DNA of 64,000 nt from an uncultured Acidobacteriota bacterium. GTDB taxonomy: Bacteria > Acidobacteriota > Vicinamibacteria > Fen-336. The stretch spans positions 54,387 to 118,386 of the forward strand of contig CADEEV010000010.1 in assembly GCA_902826455.1 (NCBI GenBank), in the 5' to 3' direction. Made by a program: the position numbers and the translations under genes. The notes below the pieces were generated by a model that was not told the origin of the DNA, ran no database searches, and was given only the letters and a program-made list of their open reading frames with translations. This document shows positions 22,958 to 31,952 of the stretch, piece by piece. Every line of letters begins with the position of its first letter. Position 1 is the stretch's first letter.

Positions 22958-25143
22958 CGGCCCGCGCCCGCGTTGCCCGTGCGCGTGCCGCCGGCGGTGA
23001 GGTCGTAGATGCGGCGATAGTGCTCGCGGTTCGCCAGGATGATCATCACGTACTGCCTCGTCTCGGTGAAGGGAATGCTCTCCACGAATTCCTCGTCTCC
23101 CATGTCCGGGTTGCCGGCCGTCCAGGCGTCCACGCGATGGGGTCCGGCATTGTATGCCGCGAGCACGCGCTCCACACGGCCTCCGAAGCGATCCGAGAGC
23201 TGGCGCAGGTAGCGCGTGCCGAAGTCGAGGCTCACCGCGGGGTCGGTCAGCGCGCTCGACTTGTAGCGCATGCCGAGATCGCGGGCGAGGGAGCGGCCGG
23301 TGGGCGGGATGACCTGCATCAGGCCGCGCGCGCCCGCCGAGCTGACGGCGCCCGCGTTGAACGTCGACTCCTGGCAGATGAGGGCCGCGACCAGCGCCGG
23401 GTCGAGGCCTTCCTCCGCGGCCTTCTCGCGCAGGAGGTCGCCGAACTCGAGGGGATAGAGGATTCGCCACACCTCGGGGGGCAAGCGGTCGCCGGCCTCG
23501 GAGACGTGCTCGGGGTACGCGCGCTTCATGAACGTGATCGCGGGACGCAGCCGGCCCAGGCGGCTCTCGATCCACGCGATCGTGGCCTGGCCCAGCGGCG
23601 AGGGCGGGACGAGCCGCAGCTCCTCCTGGGCCTCGTCGAGCTGGTCGATCAAGAGTAGTTGGCGGACCCGGGTGAACTGCGGCTCGGGAACGTCGGCCCG
23701 CGGGTCGCTCGAGGGCCCGCTGAGCGCGGCCGGCGGCGGCGCGGGGCGCTTCGCGTAGGTCGCGAGGAGGGCCTGGGCCCGCAGGCCGTGGTAGCCGTTC
23801 TTGTAGCGTCGCACGGTCTCCTCGAGGAGCTGCCTCGACTTCTCGGACTCGCCCATCTCGCGTCGCGAGCGCGCCGCCCAGTAGAGCAGCCCGGCCGAGT
23901 ACGTGGTGGCCGGCCGCACCCGCGCCGTCCGCTCGAGGACCTGGGCCGCCTCGGCATAGCGGCCGGCGCGATACAGTCCCCAGCCCACGCGCCAGCCCGC
24001 GCGCTCCACGTAGCGTCCGTCGGGAAATCCTGCGAGCAAGCGCTGGTAGTAGGGCAGCGCCTCCTCGTCGCGCGCGTCCTTCTGGAAGTTGTTCGCGAGG
24101 GCGAGGAGCGCCTCCTCGGCCCACGGCGAGGCCGGGAACGTGGTCGCGACGCCCTCGTAGAGGTCCATCGACTTCGTCCGGAGGGCCGTGAGGCGCGCTC
24201 GGAAGAATGCGGCCTCGGCGCCGTGAGGAGACGTCGCGGCGACGCTCGCGAGCTCGGCCTCGGCTTCGCGCGTGCGGGTGAGGGCCAGGGCGCTGCGGCC
24301 GAGTCGCACGTGCACGAGGTCCATGTCGGCGGGAGACAGCGGTTTCGACTTGAGGGCGCGGAACAGCGGCGCCGCGTCCGCGTGGCGGCCGGCGTCGAAC
24401 AGGGCCAGGGCCTGGCGCAGCTGGCGCGCCAGGAGCTCGTCCGCCTTCGGCGTGCGCAGCAGCGTGCGCAAGGCGGCGAGGCGCTGCTCGACGGAGCGGG
24501 CCTGGGCGGAGGCCGGATAGTCGCGATCGAGCCGGTCGTACGCTTCGGCCGCGGCCTTCAGGTCGCGCCGGAGCTCGTGGAGGCGCGCCAGGTCGAGCAG
24601 CGCGCGCGCGGCCTGGGACGGGCACGCGGCCTGGGCGCGGGTCATGGTCTCGATGGCCTGGGGCAGGGAGCCCGAGCCCTCGAGGGCCTCGCCGGCCCGG
24701 AAGAGCGCGCTGCAGGCCACCGGGCCCTCGGGCCTCAGGTCGACCGCCGCGAGGTACGCGCCGGCCGCGCCGGCCAGCTCCTTCCGTCCCTCGAGGGCCT
24801 GGCCGATCGCGAACTGGACGCGATCGGCGAGGGCGGTGCGCTGCACGTCGGGATGCCGGAGCTCGGCGAGGGCCTGCTCCGGCTTGCGCAGCTCCACGAG
24901 GGCCAGTCCCGCGGCATAGCGGGCGAGCCCGGCCGAGACCGTGCCGGCGTGAGCCGACGCCATGCGGTCGAGGTTGTCGATCGCGCCCTCGGGGCCGGCG
25001 AAGCCGCTGTTGGCGAGGGCCTCGCGCACTGCGGCCTCGGCCGCGTCCTCGGGCGTCGGCGCCAGCCAGAAGCTGCGCGACACCGCAGGCGCGGTCCCGG
25101 CGTAGAGGAGGAACGTGACGAGCGCGGCGGTCCGAGGAACCAC
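22954..25143 (-). CDS. Soluble lytic murein transglycosylase (Slt-like)
   Basis: A 729-residue periplasmic enzyme that cleaves the MurNAc-GlcNAc bond in peptidoglycan to leave a 1,6-anhydro end. An N-terminal signal peptide is followed by about 480 residues of TPR-like helical repeats that form the superhelical U and L domains in Slt70-type proteins. The catalytic SLT domain lies at 575-710, with Glu592 in I-C-Q-E-S-T-F-N, then [13 protein letters not shown] and [15 protein letters not shown]. The product is the substrate for recycling, which fits the MurU/AmgK-like pair at 52.4-54.3 kb. It is translationally coupled to rph. Confidence 0.94.
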   Translation of the reverse strand: MVPRTAALVTFLLYAGTAPAVSRSFWLAPTPEDAAEAAVREALANSGFAGPEGAIDNLDRMASAHAGTVSAGLARYAAGLALVELRKPEQALAELRHPDVQRTALADRVQFAIGQALEGRKELAGAAGAYLAAVDLRPEGPVACSALFRAGEALEGSGSLPQAIETMTRAQAACPSQAARALLDLARLHELRRDLKAAAEAYDRLDRDYPASAQARSVEQRLAALRTLLRTPKADELLARQLRQALALFDAGRHADAAPLFRALKSKPLSPADMDLVHVRLGRSALALTRTREAEAELASVAATSPHGAEAAFFRARLTALRTKSMDLYEGVATTFPASPWAEEALLALANNFQKDARDEEALPYYQRLLAGFPDGRYVERAGWRVGWGLYRAGRYAEAAQVLERTARVRPATTYSAGLLYWAARSRREMGESEKSRQLLEETVRRYKNGYHGLRAQALLATYAKRPAPPPAALSGPSSDPRADVPEPQFTRVRQLLLIDQLDEAQEELRLVPPSPLGQATIAWIESRLGRLRPAITFMKRAYPEHVSEAGDRLPPEVWRILYPLEFGDLLREKAAEEGLDPALVAALICQESTFNAGAVSSAGARGLMQVIPPTGRSLARDLGMRYKSSALTDPAVSLDFGTRYLRQLSDRFGGRVERVLAAYNAGPHRVDAWTAGNPDMGDEEFVESIPFTETRQYVMIILANREHYRRIYDLTAGGTRTGNAGAGR

Positions 25144-25178
25144 GATGACGACCGGCGTCTTCCTCTCTGGAGGGACGA

Positions 25179-26468
25179 CTACATCGCGCCGAGAGCGCTG
25201 GCGTCGCCCCCGGCGAGGATACGGACGAGCTCATCGAAGAAGTAGTTCGTGGTGTCGCGGATGCGGGCCGGCACGCGCTCGGCGTACATCTGCCGGCCGC
25301 GCTCGACGTCTTCCTTGAGGCGCTCGTAGAGGTCCTTCTGACGGCGGCCCTCGTTCACCTTCGCCTCGTTGTAGAGCTTGATCTCGCTCACCACCAGGCG
25401 CGCGAAGCGCTTCGCGTCCTCGTGGGCCTTCTGGTCCTCGGGCGCGATCGGCGCGGCCGCGGGCGCCGCGGCCGGAGCCGGAGGCGCCGCGGGGCGCGGG
25501 GCCGCCACCGGAGCCGGCGCCGCAGCGGGCGCGGGAGGCGGAGCGATGACGGGCGCCTTCTGGGGCGTGAAGGTCCCGGCCTTGAACATCACCGTCGACG
25601 ACCCTTCCTCGGCGACGGGGGGCGGCGCGGTGGGGCGGGGCACTCCGGCGCGCTCGCGGATCTCGTCGCCGCCGGCGCGGATCGCGGCCGCGCGCTCGGG
25701 CGTCGAGCCGACGCTCGTGCGCGCCGCGGCGGCCGGGGCCGTCTTCGGGACCAGGGAGAGCAGGTCGATGCTCTTGGCCGCGAACAGCACGAGCACTTCG
25801 ATCAGGTGCGCCTCGGGCCCGGGGACTTCTTCCTTGGAGCTGTCGCAGTACAGGATCGCGGCCAGCTTGTCGCGCAGGATGAGCGGCACGACGAGGACCG
25901 ACTGGGGCCGGCCGCCGAGCCGCGCCACGGCCTGGGCCGTGCCGGGCGAGTGCATGAGCGCGCCGCGCAGGGCCTGGCGCGAGTTCGAGACGTTGCGGAA
26001 GACCGTGTCCGACGCGAGCGGGACGTTCACCTGCCTGACCGCGTCGCCCGGATCGACGCCGCGCGAGTACCAGCCGATGGCGCTCGTGCCCTTCACGATG
26101 AACATCGCGGTGCGGTCGACGTACTGGGAGACCTCGTTCACCAGGTACGTGAGCACCTCGGAGAGGCTCGTGCCCTTCTCGATCTCGGCGATCGAGAGGC
26201 GCAGCTTGTCCATGCCGGGGCCGGCGAACACGGGCGGAGGAGGCAGCGGCGGGGGTTGCGCGGCCACCACTTCGGCCATCGCGGCGGCGATCTCGCCTTC
26301 GTTGATCTTCTCGTCGTAGCGCGCGACGGCCTCGGACAGCTCGTCGAGGGTCTTGACGAAGGTGCCCTGGTGCTCCTGGATCTGGCGCTGGATGTCGACC
26401 ACCCAGTTGGCCATCTGCTGGCTGATCAGCGCGAGCGCCTTCGCCTTGAGGTCGTCTTCCAGGCTCAT
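25179..26468 (-). CDS. GAF-domain protein with Pro/Ala-rich linker
   Basis: A 429-residue cytoplasmic protein. Residues 1-60 form a helical, possibly coiled-coil region; residues 80-245 fit a GAF-type sensor domain ([27 protein letters not shown]...[18 protein letters not shown]). Residues 290-345 are an Ala/Pro-rich linker, and the C-terminal 90 residues are a charged helical segment ([20 protein letters not shown]) common to acidobacterial and myxobacterial proteins of this type. There is no kinase or output domain. The ATG at 26468 is preferred over a longer frame that enters the divergent promoter region. It lies 35 bases upstream of the transglycosylase gene. Ligand unknown. Confidence 0.72.
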   Translation of the reverse strand: MSLEDDLKAKALALISQQMANWVVDIQRQIQEHQGTFVKTLDELSEAVARYDEKINEGEIAAAMAEVVAAQPPPLPPPPVFAGPGMDKLRLSIAEIEKGTSLSEVLTYLVNEVSQYVDRTAMFIVKGTSAIGWYSRGVDPGDAVRQVNVPLASDTVFRNVSNSRQALRGALMHSPGTAQAVARLGGRPQSVLVVPLILRDKLAAILYCDSSKEEVPGPEAHLIEVLVLFAAKSIDLLSLVPKTAPAAAARTSVGSTPERAAAIRAGGDEIRERAGVPRPTAPPPVAEEGSSTVMFKAGTFTPQKAPVIAPPPAPAAAPAPVAAPRPAAPPAPAAAPAAAPIAPEDQKAHEDAKRFARLVVSEIKLYNEAKVNEGRRQKDLYERLKEDVERGRQMYAERVPARIRDTTNYFFDELVRILAGGDASALGAM

Positions 26469-26571
26469 TCTTCCCTCGATGACTTCGCCGAAACCACGGC
26501 CGTCGATGTACTTAGCTGCCCGGTGATTATGCGGGAAGGCTCGCGGACCTGTCAATCATTTGGGCTCTGCT

Positions 26572-27267
26572 ATGTTGGGCGGCGTGCGGGCGCGGCTGCT
26601 CGAGATCTACGACCGATTGCTCGCCGCCCAGGGTCCCCAGGCCTGGTGGCCGGCCCGGACCGCCTTCGAGGTCTGCCTGGGGGCGATCCTGGTCCAGAAC
26701 ACGTCGTGGACGAACGTCGAGCGGGCGCTCGATGCCCTGCGACGCCGCGGGCTGCTCTCCTATCGGGCGCTTCGCGACCTGCCGCCGGCGCGCCTCGCTC
26801 CCGTCATCCGCTCGTCAGGCTCGTTCAACGTGAAGGCACGGCGCGTGGCGGCGTTCGTCTCGTTCCTGGGCCGCGAGTACGGCGGGCAGGTGGCGCGCAT
26901 GCGGCTCGACGCTCCCGACGCCCTGCGCGCGAAGCTGCTGGCGGTTCCCGGGATCGGACCGGAGACGGCCGACTCCATCGTGCTGTACGCCGCGGGCCGG
27001 CCGACCTTCGTCGTGGACGCCTACACGCGGCGCATCTTCGGACGGCTCGGCATGCTCGCGGGCCGCGAGTCGTACGACGCGGTGCGCGCCTTCTTCATCG
27101 ATGCGTTGCCATCGGACGCTCCGCTCTTCAACGACTACCACGCCCAGCTCGTGCGGCTCGCGAAGGACGCGTGCCGCGCGAAGCCGCGCTGCGAGCGCTG
27201 CCCGCTGGCCGGGCAGTGCCCCAGCCGCCGCGCGTTCACTGACAGCGCTCCATCACGCGCTCGGTGA
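26572..27267 (+). CDS. Endonuclease III-like HhH-GPD DNA glycosylase with 4Fe-4S motif
   Basis: A 231-residue base-excision repair protein. FEVCLGAILVQNTSWTNVERAL is the first-helix signature of HhH-GPD proteins; the hairpin-helix-hairpin reads L-A-V-P-G-I-G-P-E-T-A-D and the catalytic aspartate is in F-V-V-D-A-Y. The lysine used as nucleophile in E. coli Nth (in GxGxKTA) is replaced by glutamate, so it is predicted to be a monofunctional glycosylase without beta-lyase, closer to the 3-methyladenine MagIII branch. A C-terminal C-X5-C-X2-C-X5-C cluster would bind 4Fe-4S. The start at 26572 avoids the non-ATG codon at 26560. The 3' end overlaps the convergent gene by 32 bases. Confidence 0.85.
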   Translation: MLGGVRARLLEIYDRLLAAQGPQAWWPARTAFEVCLGAILVQNTSWTNVERALDALRRRGLLSYRALRDLPPARLAPVIRSSGSFNVKARRVAAFVSFLGREYGGQVARMRLDAPDALRAKLLAVPGIGPETADSIVLYAAGRPTFVVDAYTRRIFGRLGMLAGRESYDAVRAFFIDALPSDAPLFNDYHAQLVRLAKDACRAKPRCERCPLAGQCPSRRAFTDSAPSRAR

Positions 27268-27766
27268 TCTCGAGGCTGGTCGGCGGATTTTCCCCGAGGC
27301 CCAGCGTGTGGAGCATCTCGTGGATCACCATGAACTCGGCGAGCGCGGGGTTGCGTGCCTGGACCTGCGCGAAGCGACTCCCGGGGGTCGCGCCGCCGGC
27401 GGGACAGACGAAGACGGAGGGCAGGCCCACGCTCGTGGCGAGATAGACGGAACCGCGGCGGCAGTCGCCGATCGCCGAGCCATCCTTGAACGCGAGCGCC
27501 TCGAGGTAGTCCGCGGCGTCCAGCCCAAAGGGCTCGAGGTTGCGTTGCAGGGGCTGACCGTCCGCATCGCTGAACTCGTGGAGCAATCCGAGACACTCCG
27601 GCTTCTGCAGGCGCTCTCCGGCGCCGCTGCGGGCTCGATCGAGAGCGCCCTGGTCCCAGGCCGAGAGCATCGCCGGGGCCGACGCGCGCACGAACCCGAC
27701 GGGCGTCATGGACACCGTCACGGCGGCGAAGACAAGACGAGCGACCGGCTTCGAGAGGGAGAACAT
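27236..27766 (-). CDS. Exported small metallopeptidase-like protein (HExxH)
   Basis: A 176-residue exported protein; the signal peptide covers about residues 1-29 (ARLVFAAVTVSMTPVGFVRASA). Near the C-terminus A-E-F-M-V-I-H-E-M-L-H-T-L-G-L-G-E-N-P-P carries an H-E-x-x-H zinc motif followed by LGLGEN, like short metzincin-type or DUF-type secreted proteases. Three cysteines in the mature part (PECLG, GDCRRG, VFVCPAG) plus one at the end (MERCQ) could form disulfides. The protein is too short for a standard family, so catalytic activity is uncertain. It is divergent from the winged-helix/FHA gene. Confidence 0.6.
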   Translation of the reverse strand: MFSLSKPVARLVFAAVTVSMTPVGFVRASAPAMLSAWDQGALDRARSGAGERLQKPECLGLLHEFSDADGQPLQRNLEPFGLDAADYLEALAFKDGSAIGDCRRGSVYLATSVGLPSVFVCPAGGATPGSRFAQVQARNPALAEFMVIHEMLHTLGLGENPPTSLEITERVMERCQ

Positions 27767-27881
27767 GGGCGACTCCTTTCAGCGGAGCCGCCTGGCCAGG
27801 CGCTACCTTGTGCTACCGAAGATGGGCCGCTACGATCACCGAATCCGAAGGGATTCCGGGGGAATTTCAGAGGTCTCGACG

Positions 27882-28523
27882 ATGCGCGCCGCCTTCGGGG
27901 AGTTCGTGCTGGACACCGCTGCGCGTCAGCTCCTGCGCGCCGGCCAGGAGCTGCACGTCGAGCCGAAGGCGTTCGAGTTGCTCTGCCTCTTGCTCGAGCG
28001 CCGGCCCGAGGCGGTGTCGAAGCCGGAGATTCGCGATCGCCTCTGGCCCGAGACGTTCGTCTCCGATGCGAGCCTCACGGGCCTCGTGACGCAGCTTCGA
28101 CAGGCCCTCGGCGACTCGCGCACGCAGCCGCGATTCCTCAGGACGGTTCACGGCTTCGGCTACGCGTTCTGCGGCGAGGTTTCGAGCGAGGACGCTCCAC
28201 CTCGCCCCGGGCGCCATCGCGTGCTGTGGGAGGGTCGCGTCTACGGCCTCACGGAAGGCGAGAACATCCTGGGACGCGAAGACGGCGCGGCGGTCCAGGT
28301 CGATCTTCCCGGCGTCTCACGTCGCCACGCCCGGATCGTCGTCGCGGGGGGGCTCGCGACGCTCGAGGACCTGGGCAGCAAGAACGGCACGTCGCTCAAC
28401 GAGACGGTGCTGAGCGCGCCGGCCACGCTCGCCGACGGCGATGGCTTCCGGCTCGGCCGGTACCTCCTCGTCTATCGGAGCTCGCCCACGTCGGCCGCCA
28501 CGCGCACCGACGGGGCGCCCTGA
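27882..28523 (+). CDS. Transcriptional regulator: winged-helix (OmpR type) fused to FHA domain
   Basis: A 213-residue protein in which residues 1-97 form an OmpR/PhoB-type DNA-binding winged helix (FGEFVLDTAARQLLRAG, then RTVHGFGYAF) and residues 110-205 form a forkhead-associated domain with its phosphothreonine-binding residues: G-R at 131-132, S-R-R-H at 146-149 and G-S-K-N-G-T at 165-170. FHA domains bind phosphothreonine peptides, so the protein is a candidate reader of Ser/Thr kinase signals; two such kinases are coded 3.4 kb away in the same block. I chose the ATG at 27882, right at the first winged-helix strand. The gene is convergent with the TonB-dependent receptor, ten bases apart. 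Confidence 0.88.
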   Translation: MRAAFGEFVLDTAARQLLRAGQELHVEPKAFELLCLLLERRPEAVSKPEIRDRLWPETFVSDASLTGLVTQLRQALGDSRTQPRFLRTVHGFGYAFCGEVSSEDAPPRPGRHRVLWEGRVYGLTEGENILGREDGAAVQVDLPGVSRRHARIVVAGGLATLEDLGSKNGTSLNETVLSAPATLADGDGFRLGRYLLVYRSSPTSAATRTDGAP

Positions 28524-28532
28524 CCGGCGGTC

Positions 28533-31500
28533 TCAGAAGGTCAGGCGGATCCCGAGCTGCACGGTGCGGGCGTCGGTCGTCTGGGTCAGCTGTCCGAAGC
28601 TCGCCGTGGGACGCGCGCTGAGGATCCGCGTCGCCGTCCGCGGATCGCTGGTGTCGTAGACCACGCTTTCCGGGGCATAGAGCGTGTCCTGGTTCGCGAG
28701 GAAGTTGACGGTGTCGAGGACGTTGAAGAGCTCGGCCCGGAGTTGGAGGCGGGCCTTCTTCGAGAGCCGGACGTTCTTGTAGAGCCCGGCATCCCACTGG
28801 AAGAAACCGGGCCCGTCGCAGACGTTGCGGCCCGACGTGCCGTGAGTTCCGATCGCGTAGCCGTCGATCGAGAAGGCGCCGGGATCGAGCCACTGCGTCC
28901 TGGATCCGCCGCGCGCGCGGCACCGCGCGCCCACGACGCGATTCGGCCGTTGGTTGTAGGCATAGCCCGTGCCCGAGAGGCCGGCGTAGCGGTCGAGGCC
29001 GGCCGGCGTCGCGCCGAAGACCGTGATCGGATAGCCCGTCGCCGCCTGGACGATGGAGGTGATCTCCCAGTCGCCCACAACGTGTCGGACGAAACCGGCC
29101 TGGTCTTCGAGTTTCGGCAGGCCGATCACGACGCTGGCCGTGAACGCATGCCGGCGATCGTTCCGGGTCCGGGCACGGTCGAGCCAGGGTTGTCGGCTGT
29201 CGGTATAGGGTTCCGCTTCCGCGTTGCCGATCGCCTTCGCCCACGTGTACGCGAGGCTCGCCTGTGACGCCTGGCCGAACCGGCTGACGAGCCCCGCCTG
29301 GAGCGAGTGGTAGATCGAGGAGCGGTCCTGCGTCCCGATGAGCACGTTGCTGAAGGCGGTCAGGCCCGCGACACCCGCCAAGGGGCGCAGCGCCGCTGCG
29401 CCCGTCCGCGCGAAGGCGAGGCGATCGGCGGGAGCCACCTCGTTCGCGTCGAATGCGCCCCTCAGGTCCTTCCCCCAGCTGCCGACGTAGGCCACTTCCA
29501 GCACGCTGTTGCGGACCAGCTGCTGCTGGGCGCTCAGGTTCCACTGCCAGGTGCGGGGGTTGGCGGCACGCTGCTCGAGGCCCGCGCCCGGCGTTCCCAG
29601 GAAGGGGAAGGGTTCGTCGGCCGCTGGCTCCGCAGCGGAGAGGGTCCGGTAGAGGTACGTCGATGCCGCGAACGGGGGATTGGTCCCGAGCGCGAAGCCG
29701 GGCTTGACGTTGTCGCGTTGATAGAAGAGGCCAAGGCCGCCGCGCAGCGACAGCGTTCCGTCGCCGTGGGCGTCCCAGGCGAGGCCCAGGCGCGGCGCCA
29801 CGTAGAGGAGCTTCATCGGCACGAGCGACCGGTTCGGCCCGTCCGCGCCGCCGGCCACGCCGAGCGCGGGACAGGGGTTCGTGCCGGGAGGAAAGAGCAG
29901 GCCATTGCAGGGCGAGTCGCCCGCCGCCGCGTCGATGGCTGCAGGGTCGAAGCTGGCGAAGGCATCGTCCGCCTCGTAGGGCGCCGTGAGGTGGGTCAGG
30001 CGGAAGCCGTAGTCCGCGGTCAGGCGAGGCGTGAGCTTGTGCGAGTCGGCCGCGTAGAGCTCGATGTCGTTCCAGCGCTGTCGCACCTTCTTGTTCGTGC
30101 GCATCTCGCCCGCGTCCCAGACGGTCTCGGCCAGCAGCCAGTCGGCGATGTGATTGCCGGTGACCGGGCCCCGGACGAAGCCGTTCGGCCCGAGGAAGCC
30201 CACAGCCCCATAGGCGACCATCGATTCCTGGCTCGTGTTGGCCGCCTGCTCATTCTTCTCGTTGTAGCTGAGAAGGAAGCCGGCCTTGAGGAAGTGCCTG
30301 CCGAACACGGCCGAGACGTCGTCCTTGAGCACGAACAGCTGCTGGCTGTTCTTCCAGGGCGCCTGGTTCAGGAGCGCGCCGTCGGCGTACGGGAAGATCG
30401 CGCTTCCGAAGGCCGCCGGCTGGGCCGCTCCCCGCTGCTCCTTGAGGCTGGCCGGGTACAGGGTCGGGATGGCGGCGTTCAGTCGCCGGACGAGGTCGGG
30501 GTCGTCACCGCCGCGCTCGACGGCGATCGCGTTCGACGAGTAGGAGAACGTCAGGGCGTTCACGAGGCTCGCCCCGATGTTCCGGTTCAGCTGCGCGACC
30601 AGCGATCGGCCCGGCTGGTACCAGTCCGACGCCACGACCGGAAACGGATCGTCGCCCCACAGGTTGGTGTTGGCCGCGGCCCAGCGGTCCTGGGTGTAGC
30701 GCAGCATGACGCGCGTGCTGTCGGTGAGCGCGTAGTCGACGCGCCCGTGCCACTGACTCCACTCCACCGGCGTCGGTACGGCCGCGATGTAGTTGGCGCA
30801 ACTCTCGCGTGACGGTGTCGCGTTCGGAAGGGACATGAGCTGCATCATGAGCAAGCCACCCGGACTCAGGCGATCCTCGGGGATCACGTTTCCGGGGAAC
30901 GGCCGGCCTGTCAACGGATCCACGGGCAGCGGGTCCGCGCATTCGGGGCGAGCGCCGTCGAAATCGCCGACGCGCTCCGCCGCCGACGGCACCTGCGAGA
31001 CGCGGATGCTGCTGCGAGCGTCCTCGTTCCGCTCGAAGGACACGAAGATGTGCAACTTCCTCGTGACGACGGGGCCGCCCAGCGTGGCGCCGAAGTCGTC
31101 CCAGTGCAGGGGAGCCGCGCCCTGCTCCTGCCGCTTCCAGAAGTAGTCCGCCGCGTTCCACCGGTCGCGGCGCGCGTAGTAGTAGCCGCTGCCGTGGAAC
31201 TCGTTGCCGCCGCCGCGCGTCACGACGTTGACCTGGGCGGCGCCGGCGCCGCCGAACTCGGCGCCGTAGTTGTTGCGGTGGATCTTGAACTCCTCGATCG
31301 CGTCGAGCGAGGGATACACGAGGATGCTGGTGTTGGAGCCGACGTCGTTGTTGTTCGCGCCGTCGACGAGCCAGAGGTTGCCGGTCGTCTGGCCGCCACC
31401 GACCGAGATGGCCACACCTCCGGAGAGGCCCTTGTCCTTCGTGTTCAGTCCTTGTTGCGCCGTGACGCCCGGTTGGAGAAGGGTGAGCTGCAGGAAGTTC

Positions 31501-31943
31501 CGGCCGTTGAGCGGCAGCTCGCGCGCCTGCTCACCGCTCACGAGGCCGGCGATCTCGGCCCCGACGGTCGTCACGGCCACCGCCGGGACCTCGACCTCGA
31601 CGACCTCGCTGGCCTGGCCCGCCTGCAGCTGCACGTCGACCACCCGCACGTCCGCGACGTTGAGGACGATCCCGCCGCGCGCCTCGGACCTGAAGCCGGC
31701 CGCTGCGACCTCGATCCGATAGTGGCCGACGCGCAACTCCGGGAACGAGTAGATTCCCGACGAGTTCGTGACCGCGGATCGGGTATCGCCGGTGTCCTCG
31801 TTCCTGGCCGTGACGCTGATCGCTGCCATGGCGGCGCCGAGCGGGTCCGTGATGGTGCCGCGGACGGAGGCGGCGATGCGCTGCGCGACGGCGGTCATGG
31901 CCGGGAGAACGAGCACGGCCGCGAGCCACCAGGTCTTCCACAT
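28533..31943 (-). CDS. Oar-like TonB-dependent receptor
   Basis: A 1136-residue outer-membrane protein. A signal peptide (AAVLVLPAMTAVAQ) is followed by a carboxypeptidase-regulatory-like beta-sandwich (about 25-110: VRGTITDPLGAAMAAISV...ELRVGHYRIEV), a plug domain (about 125-240, with ELPLNGRNFLQLTLLQPGV and NVVTRGGGNEFHGSGYYY) and a large barrel ending in LGIRLTF with a terminal Phe. This architecture belongs to the Oar family, expanded in Acidobacteriota and thought to import oligosaccharides or other large substrates. Its ribosome-binding site (TAGGAGGG) includes the stop codon of the upstream kinase gene, nine bases away, so the two are translationally linked. Ligand unknown. Confidence 0.93.
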   Translation of the reverse strand: MWKTWWLAAVLVLPAMTAVAQRIAASVRGTITDPLGAAMAAISVTARNEDTGDTRSAVTNSSGIYSFPELRVGHYRIEVAAAGFRSEARGGIVLNVADVRVVDVQLQAGQASEVVEVEVPAVAVTTVGAEIAGLVSGEQARELPLNGRNFLQLTLLQPGVTAQQGLNTKDKGLSGGVAISVGGGQTTGNLWLVDGANNNDVGSNTSILVYPSLDAIEEFKIHRNNYGAEFGGAGAAQVNVVTRGGGNEFHGSGYYYARRDRWNAADYFWKRQEQGAAPLHWDDFGATLGGPVVTRKLHIFVSFERNEDARSSIRVSQVPSAAERVGDFDGARPECADPLPVDPLTGRPFPGNVIPEDRLSPGGLLMMQLMSLPNATPSRESCANYIAAVPTPVEWSQWHGRVDYALTDSTRVMLRYTQDRWAAANTNLWGDDPFPVVASDWYQPGRSLVAQLNRNIGASLVNALTFSYSSNAIAVERGGDDPDLVRRLNAAIPTLYPASLKEQRGAAQPAAFGSAIFPYADGALLNQAPWKNSQQLFVLKDDVSAVFGRHFLKAGFLLSYNEKNEQAANTSQESMVAYGAVGFLGPNGFVRGPVTGNHIADWLLAETVWDAGEMRTNKKVRQRWNDIELYAADSHKLTPRLTADYGFRLTHLTAPYEADDAFASFDPAAIDAAAGDSPCNGLLFPPGTNPCPALGVAGGADGPNRSLVPMKLLYVAPRLGLAWDAHGDGTLSLRGGLGLFYQRDNVKPGFALGTNPPFAASTYLYRTLSAAEPAADEPFPFLGTPGAGLEQRAANPRTWQWNLSAQQQLVRNSVLEVAYVGSWGKDLRGAFDANEVAPADRLAFARTGAAALRPLAGVAGLTAFSNVLIGTQDRSSIYHSLQAGLVSRFGQASQASLAYTWAKAIGNAEAEPYTDSRQPWLDRARTRNDRRHAFTASVVIGLPKLEDQAGFVRHVVGDWEITSIVQAATGYPITVFGATPAGLDRYAGLSGTGYAYNQRPNRVVGARCRARGGSRTQWLDPGAFSIDGYAIGTHGTSGRNVCDGPGFFQWDAGLYKNVRLSKKARLQLRAELFNVLDTVNFLANQDTLYAPESVVYDTSDPRTATRILSARPTASFGQLTQTTDARTVQLGIRLTF

Positions 31944-31952
31944 GAGGCCCTC

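Noticed and set aside
22958..25234. N-terminal 759 codons of a long minus-strand frame that ends as rph
   Set aside because: This is the shadow of the lytic transglycosylase gene in another frame; RNase PH begins at the GTG at 22957.
25430..25620. Ala/Pro-rich repetitive stretch as a possible DNA repeat element
   Set aside because: It is in frame within the GAF-domain protein and reads as a flexible Pro/Ala linker.
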